Part shown: positions 12,134 to 23,381 of the stretch, piece after piece
How the letters are laid out: every line of letters begins with the position of its first letter
Position numbering within the stretch: position 1 is the stretch's first letter
From: Podospora pseudocomata
Taxonomy: Eukaryota; Ascomycota; Sordariomycetes; Sordariales; Podosporaceae
DNA: 64,000 nucleotides
Direction of reading: 5' to 3'
NCBI RefSeq assembly: GCF_035222375.1
Contig: NW_026946365.1
Span: 186,001-250,000, forward strand
Notes under the pieces: model-generated
The model's input: the letters and a program-made list of their open reading frames with translations, nothing else
Told to the model about the DNA's origin: nothing
Databases searched by the model: none
Translations under genes and position numbers: made by a program

Positions 12134-13837
12134 TCAAATACAGCTCGCTGGGTCCGGGGTATAGATATAGTGCGAATATCCGTAAGGATCGCTGACCAGG
12201 TTGCTGCTCGAGCTCATGCCGTACGTCGTCGTGGTGTCCGAGACGTACGACAGAGCATTGGCGTTTGCCTGGGCATTGATCATGTTGGCAAAATTATTGG
12301 CCTGCAAAGCCTCCTGATGATCGGCATAAGAGCTTGTCAGGGTGTGGGAAGCGTCGCCATAAGTGTCTGGGTAACCTGCCCCATCGCCTTGTTCTCCCGG
12401 GGCTTCACAGCTTTCTCCAGAGTCTGGGGAAACAACGGCTTCCTCACAACCCCCGCTACCAAAATCCATCTCGCCCACGTCCTCTCCCGTGCTGGCGGCG
12501 ATCAGCAGTCTCGTGAGCCCCCCCACGGCAGCCAACGCTGCCATGCCCGTCCCGACAGTCTTGAGGGTGGAGCTGTTACCTCCCCCAGACCCGGGCGCGT
12601 TGATGCCTTTATTCAGTGTGGTAGGGTCGGCGGTTGTGATCTGCTGCCATGAACCAGCTGAGGGGCCGGTGGGAGCAGGCGGCGGAAGAAATGAGCCTCC
12701 TCCACCTGATCCCCCTACCGAAGCAACAGTTGGCGTAGGCTGGGGGTGGTGCAAGTAATGTTGCTGCTGGTGCTGCTGGTGCTGCTGGTACTGCTGGTGC
12801 TGCTGGTGTTGTTGAAGGTGATGACCGGGAAGTGAGTAGTGCGGCTGTGAGTGTGAGGGAAGAGACAAGGGCGAAGCTGATATCTGAGGATAGTGAAATT
12901 TTTCCAGCGGTGGTGGAGGTGAAGAGGGTGTCTGGTTGGAGGCAAAGACGTGCGGAGTTTGGCCCTGTGAGACAGGAGCAAGTGCGGCTGGGCTCTGGCT
13001 CTGGCTCTGGCTCTGGCTCTGATCTTGGCGCGCTGGCGGCACAAAAGGGATAGCAGACTGCTGGTGGGATGCCGTGTTCTGTGCGTGGTGGTGTGAAGAA
13101 GCCCAGTACTGTGGTGTGTACAGCGGCTGTGGGCTTGTCGTCTGCCGGGGGACCACAATGCCCGCCTGCCTCTGTCTTCTCTGCTCAGCGGCCCGCACCG
13201 CAGCCACCTGGGCTTTTGTCGCGGCGTCATGAGCACTCATGGCGGCGTTTTTGAGGGCCCCGCCAAAGCGGCTTGCCGTCTTCTTGCTCCACTTGACCGT
13301 TTCTTTGCTGAATACCGAGCTGGCAAAGTCCCCGAGTTTCTGGCCTGACGAATGGATACCAGGTATGGGAGGGGGTGATGTGGTGCTGGAGACTGGCGGA
13401 GTGGGAAGACTGTGTGTGGGTGAGACCAACGGAGCGGGTTGAGGATAGTGGGAAGCGTATGACGGAGGCCATGACGGGTAGGCGGCAGGTGTGTATACAA
13501 CACCCGGAGTACCAGGAGTCTGGGACGGCGAGGGAAGACCTCCACCGACGGCGGTAGATGGCGGGCCCGCATGGGAAACTGCTGCTGAATGGGGAGCGTG
13601 CAGAGGTATCAACCCCTCATGGTCCGGTGGCGGTTCCCTCTCGACCGGAATCAGGCCCTGATCGAAATCACCACTAGCTTGAGGCCGTGGAGTCGTTGGC
13701 ATCGAGCCCTCAAGCTCGGCACAGAAAGTCAGCGGCGGCGGGATGCTCGACGCAGGCCTCACCGGCTTCCTCCGAAGGGATGATTGCACACTCAAGTTGG
13801 CCACGGCAGGTATCAGCCCGTCCATCTCGCTCATCAT
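12134..13837 (-). CDS. Hypothetical low-complexity protein (Gln/His/Ser/Pro-rich)
   Basis: One uninterrupted frame of 567 residues that I do not recognise. The N-terminus has a possible conserved motif (GLIPAVANLSVQSSLRRKPV) with GLIP repeated further on (GLIPVERE, GLIPLHAP). A more ordered segment follows at about residues 170-225 (KLGDFASSVFSKETVKWSKK, then a basic-helical stretch ending AAEQRRQRQ). The rest is disordered: a (Ser-Gln)n run, a Gln/His run encoded by GCTGCTGGT-type repeats near 12756-12812, and Gly/Pro patches. A short hydrophobic stretch (GMAALAAVGGLTRLLIAA) lies about 100 residues from the end. It may be a membrane-associated or nuclear scaffold; function unknown. Confidence 0.7.
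   Translation of the reverse strand: MMSEMDGLIPAVANLSVQSSLRRKPVRPASSIPPPLTFCAELEGSMPTTPRPQASGDFDQGLIPVEREPPPDHEGLIPLHAPHSAAVSHAGPPSTAVGGGLPSPSQTPGTPGVVYTPAAYPSWPPSYASHYPQPAPLVSPTHSLPTPPVSSTTSPPPIPGIHSSGQKLGDFASSVFSKETVKWSKKTASRFGGALKNAAMSAHDAATKAQVAAVRAAEQRRQRQAGIVVPRQTTSPQPLYTPQYWASSHHHAQNTASHQQSAIPFVPPARQDQSQSQSQSQSPAALAPVSQGQTPHVFASNQTPSSPPPPLEKFHYPQISASPLSLPSHSQPHYSLPGHHLQQHQQHQQYQQHQQHQQQHYLHHPQPTPTVASVGGSGGGGSFLPPPAPTGPSAGSWQQITTADPTTLNKGINAPGSGGGNSSTLKTVGTGMAALAAVGGLTRLLIAASTGEDVGEMDFGSGGCEEAVVSPDSGESCEAPGEQGDGAGYPDTYGDASHTLTSSYADHQEALQANNFANMINAQANANALSYVSDTTTTYGMSSSSNLVSDPYGYSHYIYTPDPASCI
12756..12812. repeat. Coding trinucleotide repeat (Gln/His tract)
   Basis: Tandem GCTGCTGGT-like units on the plus strand encode an interrupted Gln/His tract on the minus strand. 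A second tandem, CTCTGG x5 near 12993-13021, encodes alternating Ser-Gln. Both are candidates for length polymorphism. Confidence 0.75.
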
Positions 13838-16176
13838 GTACGGCGTGATGGAGTGGAATGAGAGTCAAGAACGGGCAAATACAAAAACCCCAAGGTCGGC
13901 TCCCCGCTGCCAAGAGACGGCTGAAGAACACGTTGATGTGCGGCTGAGGTTGGTATTTGCCTAAGTGGGTTAGGTAGGTACCTAGGGATTTGTAGCGGTT
14001 GGGGGTTTTGTAGCGGCTGGGGGTTTATAGGATGTGTGAGAGCTGAGTGATCCTTGCCGTTGTAATAGGTCTGCAGGTCCTTTTGTTGCTGTTGATACCA
14101 TTTTTGACTTTTGGGAGGAAGTGCATAGCCTTTAGGAGGTTCTAGCGGGCGAGGATGAAGGAACATATAAGCATCACGGCGCGCTTGTGAAAGCCACCCA
14201 GCTTTGGGCTTGGGATCGTTGCGGAAACCGTGCACCCATTTATCGTGTTGAATGATCCAGTTGAACTCGTTCCAAAGGATATAGTCTTTACATCTTTTGG
14301 CAGCTTCCGGACAAAATTCTTCGTTGCCGGGTCTATAACATAGGAAGTCGCAAGATTACCGGCGTGTATGTCCCGGTGGACCCAGAGCATAAAGGCAAAC
14401 CTGAGCACGTCCCACCTGGTCTGATCCAGTTGTTGCATTTCCCCATTCCACTCCGTTTCTGTCTGAGCCCCCCAGTCTGGAAAAGCCGATCAGCAAGCTG
14501 AGACGACACAACACAACACACCGAGTGGACTCACTGTACAGCTGGCATGTCCGCGCAAACAATCTTACGTAGTCATGGAAAAGAGGACGCCTATTGTCGG
14601 CGGGCCTTCCAAATATTTGGGCTGTTACCTCACCTCTGAGGGTGTGCCAATTGTCCCTCCATGAATGGTCGGTGTGACTCTAGCTGTTTTGCCCGTGCGC
14701 CGTGTTAAAGTTGAAGCAAATGAATTCGGCGACATTGAAATATTTGTCAATGAATTTAGCATGACTCATCAGCTTCTCTCGGGCCGCTATGCGATTTGGA
14801 TCTTTTCGATTCTTGTCGGTGCGGCCATGGTGCAAGCATTCACCTGTGGTGTGGGCATTATGTTAGTTTCTGTTTGCAAGTACAGCATAAGATCTTGGTC
14901 ACGAGTTCACTTACGAATGTACCTGGCCTCCACGGGTTCTAGGGCTTTGAAGACTTGATTGTGCACCATCTGCCAGCTCCTCTCATCCGCCGGGGGCCGT
15001 GGTGTGGTATTCATGCCGAAAACCGTTATGAAGTCCGGCCCATTCGGGGGTTGGGGGGGGTAGACTAATACGGGACTGAGAGTATCACGCGCTGCTTCGC
15101 CGTGGCGATCCAGAGCCAGCTTGTCAGCTACAATTTCGCAGTCCATGAGAAAGTCGGCCCCATGAAAGCGTCTAGATAAGGCCGTTGCGCGGATGGCAGA
15201 TGTGCCTGTGGAGACCGGCTGCGGCACGACAATCTCTTGCGCGCCATCTTCTGGGACCCGGTCCATACAGTCTCTGACGGCAACCCGGGCCGCTTCAGCG
15301 TTAGGATTGGCGGTATACCCATACTTCGTCTTGTTTTTCATAAACGTGATGACGGCGCGGGTCCGGACATCAATGGCATAGCCGCGATACTTTTCAAATG
15401 AATCCGGGTTCATGGTCGCCATCACATCCTGTAGTCTCTCATTCTCCTGTCGCAACCGTTCGACCTCTTCTGTCGTTTTATGGATTCGTTTTTGCAGCTT
15501 TTCCGTTTTGCTGCCGCCTGGTGACCCAAGCGAGAGCTGTCCAAGCCCAAGTGTGCTATTTTCAAATACGGTTTCCACGGCGGTGTGCACCTGCTACTGA
15601 CTATCATGTGTTATCTTCCGGAACTTCTTCTCGAGCAGGGCGAGTGTGCGGGAGGGGCTGATCGTAGCATCCACGTCCTCGGCAATCCTACTCCTCTCTT
15701 GATGCACCTTCTCCAGCAGGGCTTGGTACTCCTCATGCACGTTTTTGAAAACAACGCCTTCCAAAATACGGCCCGAGTCCTCGTCCGTCCAGAAATATTT
15801 CAGATCCTCCGTTGGGGGGTTGTTAACAGACCACTTGTACGCATCTTGGTGGCTTAATGCCACGAGGGCACGCCTCACTACGAGTTTTTCGGGTGTTACG
15901 TTGAGGTTGGCCTCCTGGTCGTACTTCGTTACAAGGGTCACGATGTTTCGTTTGTATCTCTTGCCCCATCCTGGTGGCAGCCCCTGGCTTAGACGAGTCC
16001 CGATGGGCGGGAGTTTCGAAGTATCCAATAGCTGCCTGCGCGATCGTGTCCCATCTCGTAGAAGCTACGGTACCGGTACTGGTTGGACTCACAGAATCCC
16101 CTCTTGAAATTCTAGGCCTTTGGTAAGGGGTCTTCGGCGACACGGTCGGTGTTGGCGTTTTTGGTGTCTTCGGCAT
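13834..16176 (-). pseudogene. Decayed gene of unknown family
   Basis: Reading the minus strand from 16176 reveals a coding-like path broken at several places. It starts MPKTPKTPTPTVSPKTPYQR. Near 16035-16045 the frame must shift to continue with LLDTSKLPPIGTR and GLPPGWGKRYKRN. An in-frame TAG follows HDSQ near 15594; the same frame continues through a coiled-coil (EEVERLRQENERLQ). A good intron (GTAAGT ... CACAG, about 14916-14848) joins to ECLHHGRTDKNRKD. A second in-frame TAG follows GQNS near 14678; another intron (GTGAGT ... TCCAG, near 14540-14480) follows, then WVHRDIHAGN, and a second frame shift near 14352-14363 leads into YILWNEFNWIIQHDKW. The last frame closes at 13834, overlapping the next gene's ATG, so the true end is unclear. 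Splicing can explain parts but not both TAGs. Product family unknown. Confidence 0.6.
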
Positions 16177-16662
16177 TTTCGTGGTTGCTCGGTGGCGAAA
16201 CTAGGTGGGCAGTGTTGGAGCTGTTGAATCGCCGCTACGTACTACCTGACAACTTGGGGTTTATCAAGACCTTTGAACTACAAAGATACATGTGAGAGGC
16301 ACGATGGCAGTGGGTCCTTTGTTGCAGGAACCACGTGATTATGTGGCCGGATCCGGAAACCGACGCACCAAAGCTATCAAGCACGACAAAGGGACCACAC
16401 AGTGCGGACAAGTACAGGCATATACAATCTATTTCGGTATCTCCCAGCAGCCCGACATGCCCCATTCGGGCTGTCTGGGCACGAGACTATATACATATCA
16501 ATGCATGTATCTAGGTAACTAAATATGTACAACGAGAACATGAACTCTCCCTCAAATTTAAACCACCAACAACTCTAGAAGCCTTTCTTCCACTTCATCC
16601 CGCTTGTCCAGAGCCATGCTGTCTCTCCCTCTCTCTCTCTCTTCCTCCCTTTGGAGTCGAGT
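16177..16662. other. Intergenic
   Basis: Contains the upstream region of the decayed gene and the 3' flank of the GH6 gene, including a CT-repeat near 16621-16652. No gene supported. Confidence 0.5.
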
Positions 16663-18207
16663 TTAGAAAGGAGGGTTGGCGTTGGTGAGGAGCTGCTCAA
16701 AGTAGGCTTGGAACCACTGGCCAGCCTCGGGGGCAGGCTTGAGGGCATCGGCGAAGCCGCAGTGGTGATCATAGCGGGCAGCCGTGGTGTCGCTGGTGCC
16801 GTCGCACTCTCCACCGGGCTTGATCCAGACAAAGGCGTCCTCAATGTCGAGTCCAGTGTCGGTGGTCGGGCGGGGGCCGAAGCCAGTGCCGATGGCATTG
16901 CACCAGTGGCCCCACTCGAGCTGGCCGGTCGGCTGCTTTCCGGAACGGCCAGTGTCAGTAATGAAGTGGGCGGGGAAGCCGGCAGCAATGAGGAGGGGGC
17001 TGAAGGCCTGGACAAAGCGCTTCTCGTCAAAGTTGGGGTTGGGGGTGGTGTACGAAGGAGCTGACGACAAGCTCCAGCCGTTGTAGTTGGCAACGTTGGT
17101 AGCGAGGCCGCGGAGAGAGGTGGGCCTGCCAGCGTCCTTGTAGATGCCAGCAAAGAGCTCAGCAGCGGGGCCAATGTTGGCTGGCCAGCCAAGCCAGCCG
17201 GCGTGACCGGCGTCGAGGTACATGGCGACGTTGGGCAAGTTCAGCTGCTTGAGGGCGTAGACTGTGAGCTCCTTGTAGGTGTTGGCGGCACCCTGGCACT
17301 TGGGCACGTTCATGTTGGTCACCATGTTGGCGAGCGAGTCGGGCTCGATGACAAGGATGGTGCGGATGTCGGAATACTGGACGAGATGGTGACGGATGCG
17401 GTCAATGTAAGCCTTGTACTTAGCAGCGCCGCCATCAGCGATGGCCCACTCGCCGTTGGAAGCGGCAGCAGCGCAGTCACGATCGGGGAGGTCGTAGACG
17501 ACAAAGATGCCGGCGTAGGGAGGGTTGGCACCGGCCCTGTTGGCGGCACGAATGTCGGCCAGGGTGCCGGAGAAGAGAGTGTCGACCGTCACGTTCCTGT
17601 CCATCCACTGGAAACTGGGAACCTTGGCCACGGCGGCCGCCTTGGTGGCCATGGGCCCGGTGAGGCTGGGAATCGCCAGGGTGTGCACCTCGGACGAGTA
17701 GTAGCTGTTGGCCCACTGCTGGACACCCAGGAAGGGGTTGCCCGAGTAGCTAGCCGTGGACGAGGCACCGCCACCGGGAGGAACCGTCACGGATGCCCCC
17801 GCGCTGGTGGTGGTGGTGGGCACGTTGACAGCAGAGGTCGAGATGCTAGAGCTAGTCGGGCGGCTGGAGCTGCTGGTGGTGGTGCGGGTAGAAGAAGGGG
17901 CCTGCGCCGTCGTGGTCACCTGGCTGCCAGGAAGACACTGCGAATACCACTGGTTCTGGGCAACGCAAGTGCTGCCCGAGGCGCAGCAGGTCGCGCCGGT
18001 CCAGCCTTGGCCGCCACATTGGCTCCTGTAAAGCAAAAGTGGTCAGCACAGAGTTCATGGCTGGGGACAAGCTAGGTCGAGATTCGTTGCTTGGGAAAGG
18101 AAAGGGGGTGGTTACCAGACAGAGCCGCAGTTTTGGCGTTCCTCGATGACAGGAGCTGCCAACGTGGTGGCTGCCAGAGCAGCCGTGAGAAGGAGTCTCT
18201 TGGCCAT
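16663..18207 (-). CDS. Cellobiohydrolase, GH6 with N-terminal CBM1
   Basis: An exo-acting cellulase releasing cellobiose from the non-reducing ends of cellulose (Cel6A/CBHII type), secreted. Exons 18207-18116 and 18025-16663 join in phase 2 over a 90-nt intron (GTAACC ... TACAG), giving 484 residues. Order: signal peptide ([17 protein letters not shown], cut near residue 18-25), CBM1 with its cysteines ([12 protein letters not shown], about 27-64), a Ser/Thr-rich linker to about 125, and the GH6 domain. Catalytic-site motifs are intact: [12 protein letters not shown] (Asp about 214), [13 protein letters not shown] (Asp about 260), [36 protein letters not shown]-like (here [13 protein letters not shown]). 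The C-terminus LLTNANPPF matches the family. It appears fully functional. Confidence 0.95.
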
Positions 18208-19173
18208 TGCGATGGGTGGACGGAGCTGTTGCGGGAACTCTGACTTTGATGGACTGAGCGGTGCGGGCTGCCAAAGCTCTAGAGACAGTCCATCAACAGC
18301 GAGGAGCACCCTCTTTTATGCCAATCCAACACACACACAACTGCCTTTGGGGTCAAAGGGAACCCATTTCGGATCGACGGGAGCACGATCCTGAAGCTGG
18401 AGGGAAAATCTCCTACGCGGGCGACAAACACCCACACACGCACCAGCCCACCATCATGGCCAGCTCATCTGGGCTGGGCAACGAGGAAGATCGCTCCGAG
18501 CGACGCCACCCAAGCAAGGTCCCGTCGGTCCAGGCTCCGAAAAGAAACAAAACACGGCAGAAGGGCCATGAGATGTGGTCATCCGGGGCGCCATCTCAGG
18601 TTGCCAATGTGGAGGTGGAGCAAGTCCAGGAACGGATGGGACCGAGAGCCGAAGAAGCGTCAGGCGTTGTTTATGGGAAACCTCTGAAATCTCCGCCAAC
18701 CAGGTTAGCAAGAGGGCGCGTCGAAGCGGAACCGGGTTCAGGCCATCGCACTTGATTGAGGTTGGATCGACTAGATCTCGGAAGCCTCGTTCCTGAATAT
18801 CCACGATGGGAAGCGCAGAGCCCTCCGTCTGCGGGGAAGATGGGGATGGGGGGACAGGGGGTGGGGGTGCGGAACAGACTTGCGATGTTCCGGCATTGTC
18901 GTGCTCTGATTGACCCGCCGTTACCACCAAGGCGACTCTGCCATCGGTGCCATGGCACTAGCCGAGCCTGCCGAGATCTTGAGAGCGTTGCATACTTGGC
19001 GGCTCGTCTGGGTTTCCATGCCCTCGCGGCCGAAAGTGGTCATTCCCAGATACCGGGACGGCACTCGCACGAGGTTTGCAATGCATCCTCTCTTTGCATC
19101 CCGTCTATCCGCTGCGCTGCGCTGCCGCTGCTGACTAACAATAGGCCGGTCCTTGATCAAGGCGCTCTCACCA
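18208..19173. other. Upstream region of the GH6 cellulase
   Basis: About 1 kb between the cellulase ATG and the 3' end of the PLD-like gene. The stretch 18840-18875 is G-rich and contains several GTGGGG-type matches to the CreA consensus SYGGRG, suggesting carbon catabolite repression. This is a consensus match only. No gene supported. Confidence 0.45.
18313..18320 (-). promoter_or_regulatory. TATA-like element of the GH6 gene
   Basis: CATAAAAG on the minus strand about 106 bp upstream of the ATG at 18207, overlapped upstream by an ATTGG (reverse CCAAT). Position is typical for a fungal cellulase core promoter. Confidence 0.55.
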
Positions 19174-20694
19174 TCAAGGTGCTGCCGAGTCGAAAACAAG
19201 CTCAAGTCTGTCCGCTAACACACAGTCAACTTCAATGCCAACGGTGTTGGCAAGATCGGTGCTATGAAAGAGTATGCCTAGCTCTTGACTTGTGTACCAG
19301 CTTGCACGGTCTAGATTGCCCGAACCAAGCACGGTATACTTGTCATCCACCATGATGAGCTTCAGATGAGAGTGCACTGGCTCTTCCTCTTTGGTATGTG
19401 TGCGCATTTTGAGACTCGGCCGGGGGCGGAAGTAAGAGATGCGTAGCCTTCCAAGGGGGACATGGCCAAGTTCCATCTCGGCGGGGAGAGACTCTGGCTT
19501 TGAACGCTCCAACTTCCGGAACCGGCGCAGCAGAGACCGAAGGCACCATGAAGTTGTGGTGCCCGCCGTCACGAGCTGCTCCAGAAGCATGAGATTGCGG
19601 CTGGTGACAATGTCAACATCAACTCCTCGCTGGAGAGCGCTCAAGACAGCGCGGAGCACCGCTTGACAGGTGAGATTCGGTGTCTGCACGTAGATGGACC
19701 GCCGAGCCCCGTCAAGAAGCGCAAGTAGTGCGACGTTGAGGGGCGTGCCCGGGGGTTTGGGGTCCTTTTGCCAAGGAAAGGGACGGAAATGTGGGTTCCG
19801 GTGACATGACGAGGGTAGCAGAAGAGTTGGAATAGGCGACGGAGATTCGGGGAGGAGGGCGGCGCGGCGGTGGGCGGCGCTGGCGACCAAGGCAAGCCCC
19901 GCCATCCGGACATCGAACGCCGGTGGCTCGAGGAGGTGGTTCCGCTCAAGGAAGTGGTTCCGCTCAAGGGGTGGCTGGACACCGCCGTGCTCGGGCTCCC
20001 AGGTCCGAGAATAAAATGACAAGAGGCCGTTGACCGCCGGCCCTGTCACCTCGACGCAACCCTCGAGCCAAGGCTCCCAGCTGACATTACAGCTGGGGAT
20101 AAAGGCACGCTGCCTGTCTACAATGACAAACTTGGGGTGCATCACGCTGAAGGGCAGGAGGAAGAGACTTTTGGCCTGGAGCTGAATAGCAGCGCTTTCC
20201 AACAAAGCAGGGTCTGGCAGGCCCAGGGCAGCTTGCCATGACGACGGCGGGTAGATGTAGCCATCTCGTGACTGTGGATGCAGCAGCTTCTGCAGTAGAG
20301 ACCGTGATGAAAAGCAGACGCGAACTCGCAAGGGTGGGGTGGGAATGGTGCCCCTGGACCTGGCGTCGTTGAGGAGCGCACGCCGGTGGGCGGCCAGCTT
20401 GACGAGAGCGTCATGGAGGGCCGAGAGCGTAGCTGACCCGGCCCAGAAGCAAGTCACGAGAATCACCTCGCGCCGGGCGGCGGTGAGGGCGGGAATCAGC
20501 ACGTCGGTGTAGATGGAGGCACCAGTGCCCAAGGTGAAGCTGCATGGCGAGCTGTGCGTGACAAGCAGCTCTCGGTCCGACGCGTCACCAATGTCGAACC
20601 AGGGAATCTCAGCATGGCGGGTGGTGTTTTCAGTTGGCTGGCCGTGTTCCAGTCGCTTGACGAAGTCGTGTACAAGACTGGACGTGAAACTCAT
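19174..20694 (-). CDS. Phospholipase D-like (two HKD motifs) protein
   Basis: A 506-residue single-exon protein with the bilobed PLD fold. Two HxK(x)4D signatures are visible: HPKFVIVD (His about 186) and HLKLIMVD (His about 443), the latter followed by GSGNLDRASW, the usual Gly-Ser-Gly-Asn context. Early sequence FTLGTGASIYTDVLIPAL and EVILVTCFW also fit PLD-like domains. Members may hydrolyse or transfer phosphatidyl groups; the substrate cannot be inferred. No signal peptide is obvious, so a cytosolic or peripheral location is likely. A repeated Phe-Leu-Glu-Arg-Asn-His pair (HFLERNHLLE) lies in the linker between lobes. Confidence 0.85.
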   Translation of the reverse strand: MSFTSSLVHDFVKRLEHGQPTENTTRHAEIPWFDIGDASDRELLVTHSSPCSFTLGTGASIYTDVLIPALTAARREVILVTCFWAGSATLSALHDALVKLAAHRRALLNDARSRGTIPTPPLRVRVCFSSRSLLQKLLHPQSRDGYIYPPSSWQAALGLPDPALLESAAIQLQAKSLFLLPFSVMHPKFVIVDRQRAFIPSCNVSWEPWLEGCVEVTGPAVNGLLSFYSRTWEPEHGGVQPPLERNHFLERNHLLEPPAFDVRMAGLALVASAAHRRAALLPESPSPIPTLLLPSSCHRNPHFRPFPWQKDPKPPGTPLNVALLALLDGARRSIYVQTPNLTCQAVLRAVLSALQRGVDVDIVTSRNLMLLEQLVTAGTTTSWCLRSLLRRFRKLERSKPESLPAEMELGHVPLGRLRISYFRPRPSLKMRTHTKEEEPVHSHLKLIMVDDKYTVLGSGNLDRASWYTSQELGILFHSTDLANTVGIEVDCVLADRLELVFDSAAP

Positions 20695-21611
20695 TGTTTT
20701 GTTGTTGTTGGGTGACGTCTACTCTACTTCGCAAGAGAGAGCCAAAGCACGCCCGAATGGTGCAGGCCACCTTGGCTTGCTGATAAGATAAGAAGACCTG
20801 TGGTCATCTATCTCTCTAGTGTTATGCTGCCATGCTGACCTAATCAATAGCCCGTAATTAACCAGACCAGCCAGCTCCAAGGGTAGGCAGTGTGCTATAA
20901 CATATGTTAAGGCACCCAAGGCACCCAAGGCACCCAGTACGGCACCTAGTCCCCAAAGAATAATATATACAGCATAAGCGTGGGGGTTTCAAATTCAATA
21001 TCATCCACCAAAGGAGCAAACTCGCCATTTCCTGTGCCCAGTCATCCATCCGTCTTGAGCATTGTGCTATTTGCCTCGCTCAGCCTTCTCGGCATTCCCT
21101 TAAGCGGAAAGAACTAGTGATGTCAGTGGCTACCGCCGTCATTCGAATACTAGTGTAACAATGGGCCTTGCGATGTCGTGATCGAGACCCCCTGTAGATG
21201 CATAAGGCAGCGCGGGGAGGCGCCCCCCCTTTAACCAATAACAGAGGCGGATAGCATATGTCGCCATTCTAGCGGAAATGTGGCAATGGACTTGGACTCT
21301 TGTCGTAGTGATGTTGGGTATCTGGGGTTGCAGATTTTTGTCCTGCGCTTTGGCCTCTGATAGACGATGGCCGGTACCCTTTCTTATCCTCTATGCAGAA
21401 CAATGATCGCCTTTGACGAATTCAAGCCATATCTGGTTGAGACGAGCCCGAGTCCCCGACGGAGGCTCACGGCTATTAAAGAGGAGTGATGTCTTGAAAA
21501 AGGTGCGATGTTTTGCCTCTTGAGCTTGTCTTCTCATCTCAGGGCACATACGTAGACACGTGCCTTAATCGCCGAGACTCTGTCCGACCTTCCCCAAGCA
21601 TCCCAATCACC
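20695..21611. other. Divergent promoter region
   Basis: Between the PLD-like gene (-) and MFS transporter gene (+). No open frame with features. It contains the short tandem at 20909-20935. Confidence 0.5.
20909..20935. repeat. 9-bp tandem repeat, three units
   Basis: AAGGCACCC repeated three times without mismatch, followed by a degenerate fourth unit. Minisatellite-like; no function inferred. Confidence 0.8.
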
Positions 21612-23381
21612 ATGACGGCCAAGCTCTCAGCAGATGCCCAAACGGCGCCTCCTACGGCTGACCAGGCAGACCAACATGATGACCAGAGTCTTCGGAAAGT
21701 GAAGGCCGAGCAAGACCCCTTGTCAGCCTCGCCATCCATCGATGTCGAGCACAGCGATGTGGACGAAAAGTCACTCTTGCGCAAGATCGACTGGCGCCTC
21801 TTGCCCGCCGTCGGTGTGCTGTATCTGCTGTCCTTTCTCGACCGCAGCAATGTTGGCAACGCAAGGATCGAGGGCCTTACGGGCGACCTACACATGACCG
21901 GAAATCAATACCTCACCGGCCTGACGTTGTATTTCGTAGGCTATGTCATCTTCGAGGTAAGTAGCAGCATCTAGTAGCCTCTTAAAGAGGTTCTGTACTG
22001 ACAACGGGTCTTGGCCGGCGCCTTGGTTTGCTAGGTTCCATGTAACATCATCCTCAAGCGGACCACCCCTAGGTTTTGGTTGCCAACCCTGACCATTCTG
22101 TGGGGCATCGTGGCCACGCTGATGGGCATTGTTCAAGACTTGACAGGCTTTTTCATTGCCCGCTTTTTCTTGGGCGTCACAGAGTCTGGTCTCTTCCCCG
22201 GCGTGGTGTACTACTTTTCAATGTGGTATAAGCGACGGGAGAGACAATTTCGCATCTCACTTTTCTTCAGTGCCGCGGCGCTTGCCGGTTCGTTTGGTGG
22301 AATTCTCGCCTATGGCATCGGACACATGCGAGGGATTGTGTGGGAAAACGGCTGGCGATGGATCTTTATTCTCGTAAGTCGACCAACAAGTGGCCGCGTG
22401 TGCCTCGTGGCTCATCGGTGATGGCAGTGAACTGACACTAAGTCGATGAGCAGGAGGGCATTGCTACCGTCGTGGTTGCCGTGTTTGCGTATTGGTTCAT
22501 CTACAACTACCCAGACACGGCCGAGTTCCTGACAGCTAAGGAACGGAGTTTCATCCGGAACCGTCTTGCTGCTGACAGCGATGCCACCCATGACGAGCGT
22601 TTCACATGGGGCAACGTTTACAAGGCGCTCAAGGACCCAAAGTGTTGGCTCTACGGCCTCAGTTTCCACACCATGAGCCTGCCTCTCTACACCTTCTCTC
22701 TTTTCTTGGTGCGTCAAACTTGAAACCGCCTGCTGCTGTCAAATGCCAGTGTTGGAATGCTGACAAAGGCCGGCCTCTCTTGCTCGTTAGCCCTCCATCA
22801 TCAGAGATCTCGGCTACACTGCAGCCAACGCCCAGCTCTTGACCATCCCCCCTTATGCTTTCGCCTTCTTCACAACCCTGACGGTGGCAACCTTTTCCGA
22901 AAAGTACGGGCAACGCGCCATTCCGCTCATCTGCTCGGCATCGTTTGCCATGATAGGCTACATTATCCTGCTGGCCAACACGGACCCCAAGAGCCGGCCA
23001 GGGCTCTCATATACGGGAACCTTCTTTGCCGCCGGAGGTATCTACCCAGCGACGGCCTTGGCGCTGTCGTGGCCGGCCATCAACGTCTCGGGCCAGACAA
23101 AACGAGCAGTCGCCAACGGTATGCAGATCAGCATTGGAAACTTGGGTGCTGTGCTAGGAACACAGCTCTACCGGCAAAACGACGGGCCCCGGTACATTGT
23201 CGGGCACAGCTTTGCGCTGGGCTACTTGGCAGGAAACATCATTGTGTCGCTGATTCTGTACTTGATTTTGAAGAAGGAAAACACCAGGCGGGATGGCATC
23301 ACGGCCGAGGTCAAGGAGGTGGGCGAGCTGCACGGGGACTGGGACGGCGACGACGACGCGCGGTGGCGTTTTCAGTACTGA
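21612..23381 (+). CDS. MFS transporter, anion:cation symporter (Dal5/allantoate permease) type
   Basis: A plasma-membrane carrier of the ACS subfamily, which imports organic anions such as allantoate, nicotinate, pantothenate or related acids; substrate not predictable here. Four exons, all phase 0: 21612-21956, 22035-22373, 22454-22708, 22791-23381, giving 509 residues. Introns start GTAAGT, GTAAGT and GTGCGT and end TAG, CAG and TAG. Family marks: RKIDWRLLPAVGVLYLLSFL and DRSNVGNA at helix 1, FWLPTLTILWG, the A-motif-like GFFIARFFLGVTESGLFPG, YYFSMWYKRRERQFRIS and GWRWIFIL. About twelve hydrophobic helices can be drawn. The N-terminus is a soluble acidic tail of about 60 residues. Confidence 0.93.

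Noticed and set aside
12715-13236. Frame of 173 codons rich in Arg, His and Ser opposite phase to the low-complexity gene
   Set aside because: It is a shifted reading of the Gln/His and Ser-Gln repeats and has no independent support.
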